64,000 bases of DNA, from assembly GCF_023898315.1 (NCBI RefSeq), contig NC_064621.1:134352521-134416520 (forward strand), written 5' to 3'. Below the pieces are notes generated by a model. The model was not told the DNA's origin, made no database searches, and worked only from the letters and a program-made list of their open reading frames with translations. Origin of the DNA: Schistocerca nitens. Its lineage: Eukaryota; Arthropoda; Insecta; Orthoptera; Acrididae. Positions 33,776 through 44,945 of this stretch are shown one piece after another (positions within the stretch are counted from its first letter, which is position 1; the number at the start of each line of letters is the position of its first letter). The position numbers and the translations under genes are program-made.

Positions 33776-34195
33776 TAATATGCCGCTTGAAACAGTAACA
33801 ACACGTTCGGCTGTTTTGCTGCGATATACACCACGCTCGGCAGATGAGAAATGGCGTTAAAAAATTACGTTTTCAGCTGTCTGATGATGAGTATCCATTC
33901 ACGAAAGTATATTGTTTCAGGGTAATGTAGGTATGTTTGTATGTATTAATCCGGGGACCTAGAGACGACGACAGAGGCTTCATCGCGACGTAGCCCTAAA
34001 CGGTTCACAACACCACAACAGCCCACAGCAGTCCACCCACCCCACCGCCGCCCCACACCGAACCCGAGGTTATTGTGCGGTTCGGCCCCCAGTGGACACA
34101 CCCCCAACCCGGGAAGTCTCATACCGGACGAGTGTAACACCAAGGTTTGCGTGGTAGAACGACACAGCGTAATTGAGGCGGAATAGGGGTAACCA

Positions 34196-35551
34196 GCGCG
34201 CATTCGCTCACTTCACGAAAGGGCTGTTCCTAAAGACTGGAAAGTAGCACAGGTCACACCAATATTCAAGAAAGGAAATAGTAGTAACCCATTGAATTAC
34301 AGACCCATATCACTGACCTCAATTTTCAGTAGGATTTTGGAGCATATACTGTACTCGAACATTATCAATCACCTTGAAGAAATTGACTTACTGATATATA
34401 ACCAACACGGATTCAGAAAATACCGTCCTTGTGCAACACAGCTAGCTTATTCCCATGAAGTAATGAGTGCTGTCGACAAGGGATCCCAGATCGATTCCAT
34501 ATTCCTAGATTTCCAGAAGGGTTTTGATACCGTTCCTCACAAGCGACTATTAATCAAATTGCGTGCATGTGGAGTATCATCTCAGTTGTGTAACTGGATT
34601 CGTGAATTCCTCTCAGAGAGGTCACAGTTCGTAGTGATAGATGGTAAATCATCGAGCAGTACACATAGGCCCTCTGCTGTTCCTGATTTACATAAATCTT
34701 CTAGGTGATGATCTAAGGAGCCCCCTTAGATTGTTTGCAGATGATGCTGTAATTTACCATCTAGTAAAATCATCAGACGATCAATTCCAATTACAAAATG
34801 ATCTAGAGAATTTCTGTATGGTGCGAGAAGTGGCAATTAGCACTAAACAAAGAAAAGTGCGAGGTCATCCACATGGGTACTAAAAGAAATCCGATAAATT
34901 TTGGGTATACGATAAATCGCACAAATCTAAGGCCTGTCAATTCGACTAAATACCTAGGAATTACAATGATGAGCAACTTAAATTGAAAAGACCACATAGA
35001 TAATATTATGGGGAAGGCGAAACAAAGACTGCGCTTTGTTGGCAGAACACTTACAATATGCGACAAACCCACTAAAGAGACAGCCTACATTACACTTGTT
35101 CGTCCTCTGCTGGAATATTGCTGCTCGGTGTGGGATCCTTACCAGCTAGGATTGACGGACGACATCGGAAAAGTGCAAAGAAGGGCAGCCCGTTTCGTGT
35201 TATCGCTCAAAAGGGGTGAGAGTGTCACTGATATGATACCCGAGTTGGGGTGGCAGTCACTGAAACAAAGGCGGTTTTCTTTGCGGCGATATCTATTTAC
35301 GAAATTTCAATCACCAACTTTCTCTTCCGAATGCGAAAATATTTTGTTGAAACCCACCTACGTAGGGAGAAATGATCATCATAATAAAGTAAGAGAGATC
35401 AGAGCTCGGACGGAAAGATTTAGGTGTTCTTTTTTCCCACGCGCCATTCGAGAGTGGAATGGTAGAGAAGTAATATCAAAATGGTTCGACGAGCCCTCTG
35501 CCAGGCACTTAAATATGATTTGCAGAGTAACCATGTAGATGCAGATGTAGA
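34196..35551 (+). mobile_element. 5'-truncated non-LTR retrotransposon (type L-B)
   Basis: Starts in the middle of the RT region and ends in gatgcagatgtagatg. It is inserted in a family D element, with a few bases of D apparently lost at the junction. Confidence 0.9.
34205..35538 (+). pseudogene. LINE reverse transcriptase pseudogene (type L-B)
   Basis: 34292-34708 is open: 'NYRPISLTSIFSRILEHILY', 'NQHGFRKYRPCATQLAY', 'SIFLDFQKGFDTVPHKRL' (first catalytic Asp), then a gap that removes the PQG motif. In another frame, 34641-34883 shows 'PLRLFADDAVIYHL', the catalytic Asp pair. From 35008 to 35538 the C-terminal domain is open ('EYCCSVWDPYQLG', 'QRRAARFVLSLKRG', 'RYLFTKFQSP'). Three segments in different frames, so inactive, but better kept than the copy at 26463. 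Confidence 0.9.
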
Positions 35552-35646
35552 TGCAAAAACGCCTTAAAAACCATCCACAGGCTGGCCGGCACACCGGACT
35601 TCGGCACTAATTCGTCGGGCGGATTCGTGCCGGGGACCAGCACGCC

Positions 35647-35825
35647 GGAGTGGCCGAGCGGTTCTAGGCGCAACAGTCTGGAACCGCGCGACTGCTACGG
35701 TCGCAGGTTCGAATCCTGCCTCGGGCATGGATGTGTGTGATGTCCTTAGGTTAGTTAGGTTTAATTAGTTCTAAGGGGCCTGATGACCTCAGAAGTTAAG
35801 TCCCATAGTACTCAGAGCCATTTGA
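35647..35825 (+). repeat. tRNA-derived SINE, family A
   Basis: A box (tggccgagcggt) and B box intact. Perfect 11-base duplication accagcacgcc (35636-35646 and 35826-35836) within the head of the family D element. Confidence 0.95.
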
Positions 35826-36052
35826 ACCAGCACGCCTTCCCGCTTGGGAAGCAGCGCATCAGACCGCGTGGCTAGCCCGGTGGTCTTCAGGGTAATACTC
35901 AGAAGTGACCGACAATTCAATGCATTAACACTAAAAGGGTAGGTCTAGCATGGGGCTTTAACAGAGAAGTCTTTCAAGATTCTACAAGATGGCGGAGAGT
36001 TTTTACCTCACTTCTGTGCTCGGCACAGACAACACCACCTACCCTTTATTTA

Positions 36053-36092
36053 ACCTTCCTGGTCTGGCAATTACCTTCCTGGTCTGGCAATT
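36053..36092. repeat. 20-bp tandem duplication
   Basis: accttcctggtctggcaatt occurs twice in a row in the spacer 35897-36192, which is otherwise unassigned. Confidence 0.9.
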
Positions 36093-36200
36093 ACGCTGTG
36101 CGACAGGAGACTGGGATAAAGTGGCACTCGTAAATTTATAACACGATCGCTGACCTCAATAAACTCTATACAACACAAGTAAATTTGCATTTAAAATTCA

Positions 36201-36397
36201 GCTGGCCGTAGTGGCCGTGCGGTTCTAGGCGCTACAGTCTGGAACGGGGCGACCGCTACAGTCGCAGGTTCGAATCCTGCCTCGGGCATGGATGTGTGAT
36301 GTCCTTAGGTTAGTTAGGTTTAAGTAGTCCTAAGTTCTAGGCGACTGATGACCTCAGACGTTAAGTCGCATAGAGCTCAGAGCCATTTGAACCATTC
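36201..36397 (+). repeat. tRNA-derived SINE, family A
   Basis: Intact A and B boxes; flanked by aaaattca (36193-36200 and 36398-36405). Confidence 0.93.
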
Positions 36398-36405
36398 AAA
36401 ATTCA

Positions 36406-37117
36406 TTTGATGACAGCCAGCCACTGTCTCACTCACCAATGAAGACGATGTGGCCTCGTATGAGACCAGTGGGAGAGGAGGTGGCGACACCGCCGTTTGC
36501 ACGCAGGACGCCCCGCAGAGCGGAGGAAGACGCACTCGCTAATCCCCTTCTCCCCTCCCCTCTGCCCGCTGCAGCATCTGGCTCGTGATTCAATGAAAGC
36601 CGTGCGCGCGGCGCCGTGAAATGAGCTGCTGCTGCAGCCTCAGCCGTCGCCTTCCAGGGCTGGAAACGGAGGGGCCAGATTGCTGGAGGCGGCCGATCGC
36701 CCGTAATCGAATGTGTGGCCGCATCTTAAAGCAGGCGGGGCAGCCGCCTGCTGCGATCGGCAGCGCGGAGGTCGCGCGAAATAAAGGGAGCGGGCGTCGG
36801 GTGTCCGTCACGGGAGCGTTCCGTGCTGCGATCTCGCAATTCCACTCGCTGCCCGCGGACGCCGCATGAATTCAGAGCGGCGCCAGTACACCTCCCAGTA
36901 ATTTGTACTTTCGTTTTTGACGCGCGGTCATCAGTTTGAGAATTTGCTGAGGGGAGAAAATGAAGTTACGCTTCCTGAATATACAGCAGGTACTGTCCGC
37001 TGCTGAGATCAGCCAATCGGTTGTTCGTTGTGAGTCATCTACTGCAGTGTAGTCCGTGGCGTTGTAGAAACATCATCATTAATACTATTATAGGAACATA
37101 GTGCGTTTGCACGCACC
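36406..37117. other. Unassigned, containing a CpG-rich island
   Basis: About 36480-36900 is GC- and CpG-rich, with runs such as gtgcgcgcggcgccgtg, in contrast to its surroundings. No transposon end or known motif. An open frame (36621-36869) is not recognisable. Possible host regulatory or exonic DNA. Confidence 0.4.
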
Positions 37118-38200
37118 ACGCCGATCGTGTGAGACCCAACTCGCTTTATTTGTTCATGAGACCCAGAAAATATTAGATACAGGCTCCCAGGTAGATGCCG
37201 TTTTCCTTGACTTCCGGAAGGCGTTCGATACAGTTCCGCACTGTCGTCTGATAAACAAAGTAAGAGCCTGCGGAATATCAGACCACTTGTGTGGCTGGAT
37301 TGAAGAGTTTTTAGCAAACAGAACACAGCATGTTGTTCTCAATGGAGAGACGTCTACAGACGTTAAAGTAACCTCTGGCGTGCCACAGGGGAGTGTTATG
37401 GGACCATTGCTTTTCACAATATATATAAATGACCTAGTAGATAGTGTCGGAAGTTCCATGCGGCTTTTCGCGGATGATGCTGTAGTATAGTTTCAGCATT
37501 AGCACAATTGCAGCGAAATGCAGGAAGATCTGCAGCGGATAGGCACTTGGTGCAGGGAGTGGCAACTGACCCTTAACATCGACAAATGTAACGTATTGCG
37601 AATACATAAAAAGAAGGATCCTTTATTGTTGGATTATATGATAGCGGAACAAACACTGGTAGCAGTTACTTCTGTAAAATATCTGGAAGTATGCGTACGG
37701 AACGATTTGAGGTGGAATGATCATATAAAATTAATTGTTGGTAAGGCGGGTGCCAGGTTGAGATTCATTGGGAGAGCCCTTAGAAAATGTAGTCCATCAA
37801 CATAGGAGGTGGCTTACAAAACACTCGTTCGACCTATACTTGAGTATTGCTCATAAGTGTAGGATCCGTACCAGGTCGGGTTGACAGAGGAGATAGAAAA
37901 GATCCAAAGAAGAGCGGCGCGTTTCGTCACAGGGTTATTTGGTAAGCGTGATAGTGTTACGGAGATGTTTAGCAAACTCAAGTGGCAGACTCTGCAAGAG
38001 AGGCGCTCTGTATCGCGGTGTAGCTTGCTGTCCAGGTTTCGAGAGGGTGCGTTTCTGTATGAGGTATCGAATATATTGCTTCCCCCTACTTATATCTCCC
38101 GAGATCACGAATGTAAAATTAGAGAGATTCAAGCGCGCACGGAGGCTTTCCGGTAGTCGTTCTTCCCGCAAACCATACGCAACTGGAACAGGAAAGGGGG
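37118..38200 (+). pseudogene. LINE reverse transcriptase pseudogene (type L-A)
   Basis: 37101-37490 is open, with 'AVFLDFRKAFDTVPHCRLI' (first catalytic Asp), 'TSGVPQGSVMGPLLFTIYIN' and 'MRLFADDAVV' (Asp pair). A TAG then interrupts at about 37488, where 'tagtatag' replaces the longer reading of its sister copy. Open frames at 37518-37805 and 37881-38156 carry the C-terminal domain, with stops at about 37803 and 38154. The catalytic motifs are all intact here, unlike the sister copy, so the two copies decayed independently. Confidence 0.9.
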
Positions 38201-38290
38201 GTAATGACAGTGCCACGTAGAGTGCCCTCTGCCACACACCGTTGGGTGGCTTTCGCAGTATAAATGTAGATGTAGGTGTAGATCTAGACC
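37118..38290 (+). mobile_element. 5'-truncated non-LTR retrotransposon (type L-A)
   Basis: Highly similar to 20026-21393 and free of a SINE. Tail: tataaatgtagatgtaggtg. A Tc1 5' fragment follows directly. Confidence 0.9.
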
Positions 38291-38297
38291 TACACGG

Positions 38298-38400
38298 AGT
38301 TGACGAAAGTCATGGGATAGAGATATGCACATATACCGATGGCGGTAGTACAGCATACACAAGGTATAAAAAAGGGCACTGCATTAGCCGGGCTGTTGTT
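38298..38400 (+). mobile_element. 5' end fragment of a Tc1-like transposon
   Basis: gttgacgaaagtcatgggat followed by gatggcggtagta is the terminal region of a Tc1 family whose other pieces lie at 40211-40556 and 42509-43170. No coding part here. Confidence 0.6.
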
Positions 38401-38639
38401 TTCTTAACTAACAACGATCCGCAACATTTAGGGCCAACATTTAACACAATGTCATTTTGTCACAGTCAGATAGCATACTTAAATTTTCCTGAGAACTGAT
38501 TTCTTTACTCGCAGTCGTACTGCTTGAGCGACCGGTTACTCTGGATTTGACATCGTACAACGCGAGCTTCATATAATTCCATCTTAATAGTCAGACAGCG
38601 TACGTAACACGAGTCAGCATAGGTCCGGACGAGGTGTGC
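38401..38639. other. Unassigned spacer
   Basis: Nothing recognised. Confidence 0.4.
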
Positions 38640-39190
38640 AGGGCTTTATTAGAAGAAAAAAAAAAAAGCGTTGCTGCTCTTTGCGAATATCGACGCATTG
38701 AAGGAAGATGCAGAGGCAACTGAGGTTGACGAATTCGATTCGAAATTTCGAATTAACTGGCTATTTGGGAATTGCGCTTGGCAGATACCTACGGCCAATT
38801 GCGGCACAAATTTTTCCAGAAGTTACTGTTGCCTTGGCTAGGGCTACTGGACGCAAGGTGCGATCTTCAAGCAGTGTACGAGCTGTGTCGCGACAGCTGA
38901 ACATTCCATGGTCCACGTTCGAAAAGCGCTGCGAACAGCTGTGAAATACTACCCGTAAAAAGTTCCGGACTGCCGTTGGATGCAGACGGTCGTCACGTTG
39001 AGCAACGTTTGTAACCTGGAAAGTAAACATGGTACACAATTAACAAATCTTGCCCTCTCATGCGGAAATTAAATGTGTTTCTTTCAATGGTTTATTCGTT
39101 ATTCCTCTTCCAGATGTTTTTACAAACGCTTCCACAAAGTTTCTTTCTGCTACGATCGCTAGTTTTTCGTGGGGACCCTGTCAAATAACG
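38640..39190 (+). mobile_element. Relic of a DUF4817-type transposon
   Basis: Plus-strand frame 38708-38944 contains 'SSSVRAVSRQLNIPWSTFEK', the helix-turn-helix of insect DUF4817-type transposases. After a stop the next codons still resemble the family. The catalytic half is missing. The block ends near tttttcgtggggaccctgtc, a transposon-end-like sequence. Confidence 0.55.
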
Positions 39191-39269
39191 AAAGTTTAAT
39201 TATCGTCACCCTGTGTTTGTCTCCAGTGTAGCCTTTTACTGAAGAGGAACGTGGATGATAAGCAATTCA

Positions 39270-39800
39270 CATAAGAAGAAAATGGAAACTTTTGAAATGT
39301 GGCGCTACAGAAGGATGCCGAAGAGTGGCTGCATAGATTGGGTAACTAACGTCGAGATACTGAATTGAACTGGGGAGGAAAGAAATTTAATGAAAAAATT
39401 TGTCTAAAAGAAGCGGTCAGTTGGCAGGACACACTGCAAGGCAGCGAGGAGTCGTCAGTTTGTTATTGGAGGGAAGTGTGGTGGATAAAAATTGTAGAGG
39501 GAGGCAAAGAGCCGGCCGGAATGGTCATGCGGTCCTAGGCGCTACAGTTTGGAACCGCGCGACCGCTACGGCACAGGTTCGAATCCTGCCTCGGGCATGG
39601 ATGTGTACGATGTCCTTAGTTTAGTTAGGTTTAAGTAGTTCTAAGTCCTAGGGGACTGACGACCTCAGAAGTTAAGTCCCATAGTGCTGAGAGCCATTTG
39701 AACCACTTTTTGGAGGCAAAGAGATGAACACAGGAAGGGGATTCCAAAGGTTAAGTTCTATAGCTGTGGTATATTCCAGCCCTGTTGATAGCGTCGATGG
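39270..39800 (+). mobile_element. 3' fragment of an RTE-like LINE, SINE-interrupted
   Basis: Contains 'METFEMWRYRRMPKSGCIDW' and then 'VGRTHCKAARS', a decayed version of the C-terminal region seen at 18288-18680 (minus). A family A SINE (39512-39711) splits it. 39712-39800 continues the LINE ('gagatgaacacaggaag'). Confidence 0.7.
39512..39711 (+). repeat. tRNA-derived SINE, family A
   Basis: Perfect 12-base duplication ggaggcaaagag (39500-39511 and 39712-39723). B box intact; a couple of bases lost upstream of it. Confidence 0.94.
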
Positions 39801-39894
39801 AATCCGGGAGCGCACTGTGGTCGTCATTTCATTCGGAAAACGTCTGGGATTTTATTTCTTGTGCTGTCGTTGATCAGAAGACGTACTGAAGCAC

Positions 39895-40640
39895 GTCTCC
39901 CAGTAGCCGAAATAACTGTTTCCAGTAAATGACACTTCCTGTAGTATTTTAGATTTGCTGCAAAGTATTGTGATAAAATATGACCCTCTACTGTGATTTA
40001 TTTGTCCTCAATTCGGTATGTACAGTCGGGATCCTGTTACATGATGTTCACGTACTCAGTCGTAATACGTTGTATCGGGTGAAACAGTTTCTGGACCTAT
40101 GTTTATCAGAATTATTTGCGTGTTTCATTGCCAACTACTCGCCCCTTTTGTTTGTATCTACAGTAATGAAATGCACTGTGTTTTCACCATTTGCATGTAA
40201 CGTACAGCATGGTGACAAAAGTCATGGGACCTCCTTTTGCCCGGATTAGTGCAGCAATCCGACGTGGCGTGGACTTAACAAGTCATTGCAAGCCCCCCCC
40301 CCCCCCCCCCGAGAAATATTGCGCCATGCCGCTTCTATATCCGCCCATAATTGTGAAAGTATTGCCGGTGCAGAATTTTGTGCGCTAGCTGATCTCTCGA
40401 TGTCAGATGGGATCCATGTTTCGCGATCTGGAGGGCCCGATTCATTAACTTGATTTGTCCAGAATGTTCTTCAGAACAATCACGAACAATTGTGACCCGG
40501 CGACATGACACCTTGTGTTTGCGAACATGAGGTCCATGAATGGCTGCAGATGGTCTCCCAGTAGCAGAAAATAACTATTTCCCGTAAAAGACACTTCCTG
40601 TAGCATTGCAGATTTGCTGCAAAGTATTGTAATAAAATAT
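39895..40640. repeat. Pair of about 85-bp direct repeats with intervening DNA
   Basis: 39895-39980 and 40551-40640 are near-identical (gtctcccagtagc ... gatttgctgcaaagtattg ... aaaatatgacc). The inner part holds an unassigned stretch (39981-40205) and a Tc1 relic (40211-40556). A segmental duplication or tandem copy with later loss would explain it. Confidence 0.75.
40211..40556 (-). mobile_element. Tc1-like transposon relic (minus, 3' part)
   Basis: Begins gtgacaaaagtcatgggacc, the end of the family also seen at 38298. 'cggcgacatgacaccttgtg' and 'gaacatgaggtccatgaatgg' match C-terminal Tc1 transposase DNA on the minus strand. A 20-base C run at 40291-40310 interrupts it. No open frame. Confidence 0.65.
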
Positions 40641-40935
40641 GACCCCCTAATGTTTTAGGTAGTGGGTTGTTGATGTATTCACACTATTGTAGGCATACAG
40701 ATAACAAAGTAAAAAGATGAGTTCAGTTAGACCTGAGGATCTAGTCCGTTCAATGTAAACACATTGAAATTTGATGTCCAGTTGGCTATGATAATTCAGA
40801 GTATTTCGTGGGCCACAAATGTGTGTTATTCTATAAACATGATAGACGTTCTCGAGCCTTGTTAACATTGCCTTTATTATTATACACTTCTAGAACTATG
40901 TTAGAGATCGGAAATGTTGGTCAGAGATATTAGAT

Positions 40936-41137
40936 TGCCGGCCGGTGTGGCCGTGCGGTTAAAGGCGCTTCAGTCTGGAACCGCGTGACCGCTACGGTCG
41001 CAGGTTCGAATCCTGCCTCGGGCATGGATGTGTGTGATGTCCTTAGGTTAGTTAGGTTTAATTAGTTCTAAGTTCTAGGCGACTGATGACCTCAGAAGTT
41101 AAGTCGCATAGTGGTCAGAGCCATTTGAACCATTTTT
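40936..41137 (+). repeat. tRNA-derived SINE, family A
   Basis: A near-consensus copy with good A and B boxes. Perfect 11-base duplication agatattagat (40925-40935 and 41138-41148). Confidence 0.95.
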
Positions 41138-41148
41138 AGATATTAGAT

Positions 41149-42207
41149 ATCCTTTGACAGAGTGGAGTCGCAGTGTGCTAGTAGCAGCTGTGTGATAATG
41201 TACTTGGTTTGAAACGGGGAAGTTTGCCTGCTCTGGAGTGGAGGCAGCATTATTTGGCAATTTTTGTAATATGATGCTTTCAGAGAACTATTAAGCAACA
41301 GGATTATAATATTGTATGGACGAGAAAAACATTTAAAGGTAACGTGGTTTGTGGTATTTGTCATTACTTAGCATGCTGATTGTTATAACGGTGCTTATGG
41401 TTTAGACTTTCTGTAAGATTTTTCTTATCAAGCCATATGGTTCCGCCTTTCACTGCAGTGATAAATGCTAAAGAGACATTTTGCGAATTAGTTAATGTGT
41501 AAGAATTGTGGAAAGTTGTATTGTGGCTATGACATAACGAAGCTCAGTTAAAACTTATAAAGTGTCGATTCAGTTATTTCTTTGTCGGTGAGGTTAGTAC
41601 CAGATTTTTCATTTGCGTTCATGGTTTTATGAGTGTGCACACTCGCATTACACAAGGCGGGTCATGAGCTGAATAACATTTTTGAGTACTGATGAAATCC
41701 CGTTTCCCATTGCGCACAGGCAAGCAACGAATTCCATTATCATAGTAGCTCATATTCAGGTCGGGCGCAGTGATTGTCAGAGTGCGTCTACTATATTAAT
41801 ATCAGTACGTATAAGTTCAGAGGTTTAATGCGAATGAAATATTTTATAAAAGTCCTATACTGTGATTTTAGACAGATACGCTTTATTAAGTGATCACTTG
41901 TTGTGTGATTACGGGAGTGGTTCTGGTGCATCAACAGTTTTCTAAAGTACCAAACAGTCGCAGAATTCAGGCCGAATACAAAATCTGTTGTCATAGATGC
42001 CATGTAAATTTTATCGAGAACAAATTTCTTTCTCGCAGTCGTATTGTTTGATCGACCACTTATTAAATACTTCAGATTTCGTAGATTGAAAGTATTTAGA
42101 TCGTGTATTATATCGTCAGACTTCTGGTAAAATGTATGCAGTAACACTGTAGAAGTTAATTTCTGTGGAAATATGGAATTGTGACTAGTTTCTGAAGTGC
42201 TGTGTTC
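41149..42207. other. Unassigned AT-rich stretch
   Basis: About 1 kb. The longest open frame (41791-42243, minus, 150 codons) starts 'MVPLTFFKFHSCEHSTSETS' and has no motif I know. It is AT-rich and may be chance. Confidence 0.4.
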
Positions 42208-42308
42208 ACAACTGTGAAATTTGAAGAAAGTCAGTGGGACCAAACTGCTGAAGTCATCCGTCCCTACGTTTCCGCAGTACTGATCAACACATCCAGTACC
42301 GCGTTGAC

Positions 42309-42500
42309 AATTTGGAAATTTGAGGTAGGTTCTTATGGGTCCAAAATGCTGAGGTCATCGGTCCCTAGGCTTAACGCTACTTTATCTAACTTAACTTACT
42401 TACTCTAAGAACAACACACACACATACCCGAGGGTGACTCGAACGTCCGACGGGGGAAGCCGCACGAACCGAGACAAGGTGCTTCGGACCGCGCGGTGAG
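42309..42500 (-). repeat. tRNA-derived SINE, family C
   Basis: The tail block 'gctgaggtcatcggtcccta' is related to families A and B, but with a different head and B-box region (gacgttcgagtcac on minus). Flanked by gcgttgac (42301-42308 and 42501-42508). A further tail-only scrap of family C lies at 42208-42280. Confidence 0.85.
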
Positions 42501-42508
42501 GCGTTGAC

Positions 42509-43170
42509 GCTCGAACCCTAGAACTCATCTGTCGAACCCCAGAACTGATCTGACCAGGCCACGATTTCCGAGTCGTCTAGGGCCCAACCGATAAGAATAC
42601 GAGCCCAGAAGAGACGATGTCGCAGTGTTAGACATGGGGGGTCTTTCGCCGCACTCGAACACCATCTTTAGCTCTTACCAATTGAAAACAAGACTCATCT
42701 GACCTGGCCACGATCCTCCAGTCCTCTAGGGCCCAACCGACACACTCGCGAGCCCAGGAGAGGCGATGTCACATTGTTAGAAATGGTACTTGCGTCGGTC
42801 GTCTGCTGCCATAATCCATTAACCCCAAATTTCGTCGCACTATCCGTTAGGACATTCGTCGTCCGCCCCAGATTGATTTCTGCTGTTATTTCACGCCATG
42901 TTGTTTGTCTGTTAGCACTCACGACTCTACGCAAACGCCGCTGCTCTCGGTCATTAAGTGAAGGCCGTCGACTACCGCGTTGTCCATGCTGAGAGGTAAT
43001 GCCTGAAATTTGGTATTCTCGGCACAGTCTTGACACTATTGGATTTCCTAACGATTTCCGAAATGGAATGTCCCATGCGTGTCTCTCCAGCTACAATTCC
43101 GCGTTCAAAGTCTGTTAATTCTGGTCGTGCGACATAATCAAGACTGACGCCTTTTCACATGAATACAAAT
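42509..43170 (-). mobile_element. Tc1-like transposon relic (minus, 5' part) with duplication
   Basis: Minus-strand frame 42695-43036 includes 'SRLCREYQISGITSQHGQRG' and 'RRVVSANRQTTWREITAEIN', the N-terminal helix-turn-helix region. A block of about 85 bases at 42543 is repeated, diverged, at about 42690. The terminal part reaches about 43170. Catalytic motifs absent. Confidence 0.75.
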
Positions 43171-43187
43171 GTAATGCTCGCTAATGC

Positions 43188-43357
43188 TTGTGTTTCAACT
43201 CTACATTACCGTAGCCGTGCCGGCAAGTCATTACACTAACCATACTAAACAACGCAAATTCTGCAGCGCAACAGTTGTGTTTCAACTCTACGTCACCGTA
43301 GCCGTGTCCGTAAGTCATTACACTAACCATACTAACAACGCAAATCCTGCAGCGCAC
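43188..43357. repeat. 87-bp tandem duplication, about 90% identical
   Basis: ttgtgtttcaactctac begins both units (43188 and 43275); both end in gcagcgca. No coding meaning seen. Confidence 0.9.
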
Positions 43358-43490
43358 AGTCTAAACATCATTGCTGTAAAGTTGGACACTCATACCATAA
43401 ATAGTTTTCCGTCTACACTGGCTCAAGTAGCGGGAATTTAGTTAAAACCACTCCGTACTTTCAGAAAAGACTTCCTTATATTTTTAATTT

Positions 43491-43697
43491 AAAAAAAAAA
43501 ATGGTTCAAATGGCTCTGAGCACTATGGGACTCAACTGCTGAGGTCATTAGTCCCCTAGAACTTAGAACTAGTTAAACCTAACTAACCTAAGGACATCAC
43601 AAACATCCATGCCCGAGGCAGGATTCGAACCTGCGAACGTAGCGGTCTTGCGGTTCCAGACTGCAGCGCCTTTAACCGCACGGCCACTTCGGGCGGC
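43491..43697 (-). repeat. tRNA-derived SINE, family A
   Basis: Full-length with 11 A at its 3' end. Flanked by ttttaattt (43482-43490 and 43698-43706). Confidence 0.93.
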
Positions 43698-43705
43698 TTT
43701 TAATT

Positions 43706-44760
43706 TCATATTCCATGTAAACAAGACCGACTTTACGAGAAATGCTTTTTTGCTATGGGCAGTTTATCTTTTATATCCGCTCTTCTTCTACCATCATCCG
43801 TTATTTTGCTCCCAAATCGTAAAATTCATCATCTATTTTTTGTGTCTCATTTCCAAAAGTGATTCCCTCTACATCACTCGATTCAAAAATGGTTCAAATG
43901 GCTCTGAGCACTATGGGACTTAACATCTGAGGTCAGTAGTCCCCTAGAACCTAGAACTACTTAAACCTAACCAACCTAAGGACAACACAAAGATCCGTGC
44001 TCGAGGCAGGATTCGAACCTGCGACCGCAGCGGTCACGCGGTACCAGACTGAAGCGCTTGGAGCCGCTCGGCCACACCGACCGGACGTCACCCGATTCAC
44101 TTCGACTACGCACCGATTCCCATGTTAGGTTTTTGTTTATGCTCATCTTATAAACTCTTTTCAAGACATTATTCATTTCTTTCAACTGTTTTTCCAAACC
44201 CTTTGATGTCTCTTACAGAATTACTGCGTCACTGGTAACCCTCTAAGTATTTATCTCTTCTCCTCGAACTTGAATTCGTTCTCCAGATATTCCCTAGGTT
44301 TCCTTTACTGCTTGCTCAATGTACAGCTTAAAATAATATCGGCGATAGGCTGCAATCCTGTCTTACTCCGTTCCCAATTAAGGCTTTCCTTTCATATCTT
44401 TCGACTCTTGTAGCTGCCGTCTGGTTTCTGCAAAAGCTGTATGTAATCTTTCGCTCCGTGTATTTTATCCCCACTGCGTTCAGAATTTCAAAGAGTTTAA
44501 TCCAGTCACCATTATCATAAGCTTTCTCTAAATCTGCAAATACGATAAACATATGTCTGCCTTTGTGTAACATGTAATCGAAGCTTAGTCTAGGGTCAGT
44601 ACTGCTTCGCTGTTCCTACATTTCTTCTGAACTCAAACTGATCTTCACTGAAATCCGCTTCTGCTAGTTTTTCCATTCTTCTACCAATAATTCGTGTAGC
44701 AAGCCAAAAGCGTCACACAGATGCTTATCCAGCTCCATTTTCAAGTTAAAATTCCCAGAA
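43706..44760 (-). mobile_element. RTE-like LINE fragment (minus), SINE-interrupted
   Basis: Minus-strand frame 44328-44573 encodes RT motifs: 'HMFIVFADLEKAYDNGDWIK' (first catalytic Asp in ADLEKAYD) and 'GVRQDCSLSPILF' (usually GVRQGC). The sequence between 43706 and 43885 looks like an upstream or downstream part of the same family. Frames are broken. A family A SINE (43886-44097) lies within it. Confidence 0.75.
43886..44097 (-). repeat. tRNA-derived SINE, family A
   Basis: Flanks tcactcgattca (43874-43885) and tcacccgattca (44098-44109), one mismatch in 12. Confidence 0.93.
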
Positions 44761-44812
44761 CGTACGTTCCGAGCATGGTTAACCAACATATTTCTTCGTC
44801 CAACGTATCCCC

Positions 44813-44932
44813 ATGGGTGTGTGTGTGTGTGTTGTCCTTAGCGTAAGTTATATTAAGTAGTGTGTAAGCTTAGGGACCGATGACCTAAGCAGTTTGGTCC
44901 CATAAGATCATACCACAAATTTCCAATATTTT
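44813..44932 (+). repeat. SINE family C, 5' truncated
   Basis: Tail only: 'ttgtccttagcgtaagtta', 'gggaccgatgacctaagcag'. Perfect 13-base duplication ccaacgtatcccc (44800-44812 and 44933-44945). Confidence 0.9.
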
Positions 44933-44945
44933 CCAACGTATCCCC

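Larger units (their letters stand above)
33927..35885 (-). repeat. SINE-like element, family D, split by a LINE and a SINE
   Basis: The reverse of the 14476-14933 element: tail and body at 33927-34195, head at 35552-35646 and 35826-35885. The 11-base duplication ttcagggtaat (33916-33926 and 35886-35896) brackets the whole block, so the LINE (34196-35551) and SINE (35647-35825) came later. Confidence 0.85.

Noticed and set aside
41791..42243. 150-residue minus-strand frame as a gene
   Set aside because: AT-rich composition, no known motif, and its start overlaps a SINE scrap at 42208-42280.
43188..43357. CRISPR-like or satellite array
   Set aside because: Only two units in direct contact; a simple tandem duplication, and the genome is an animal.
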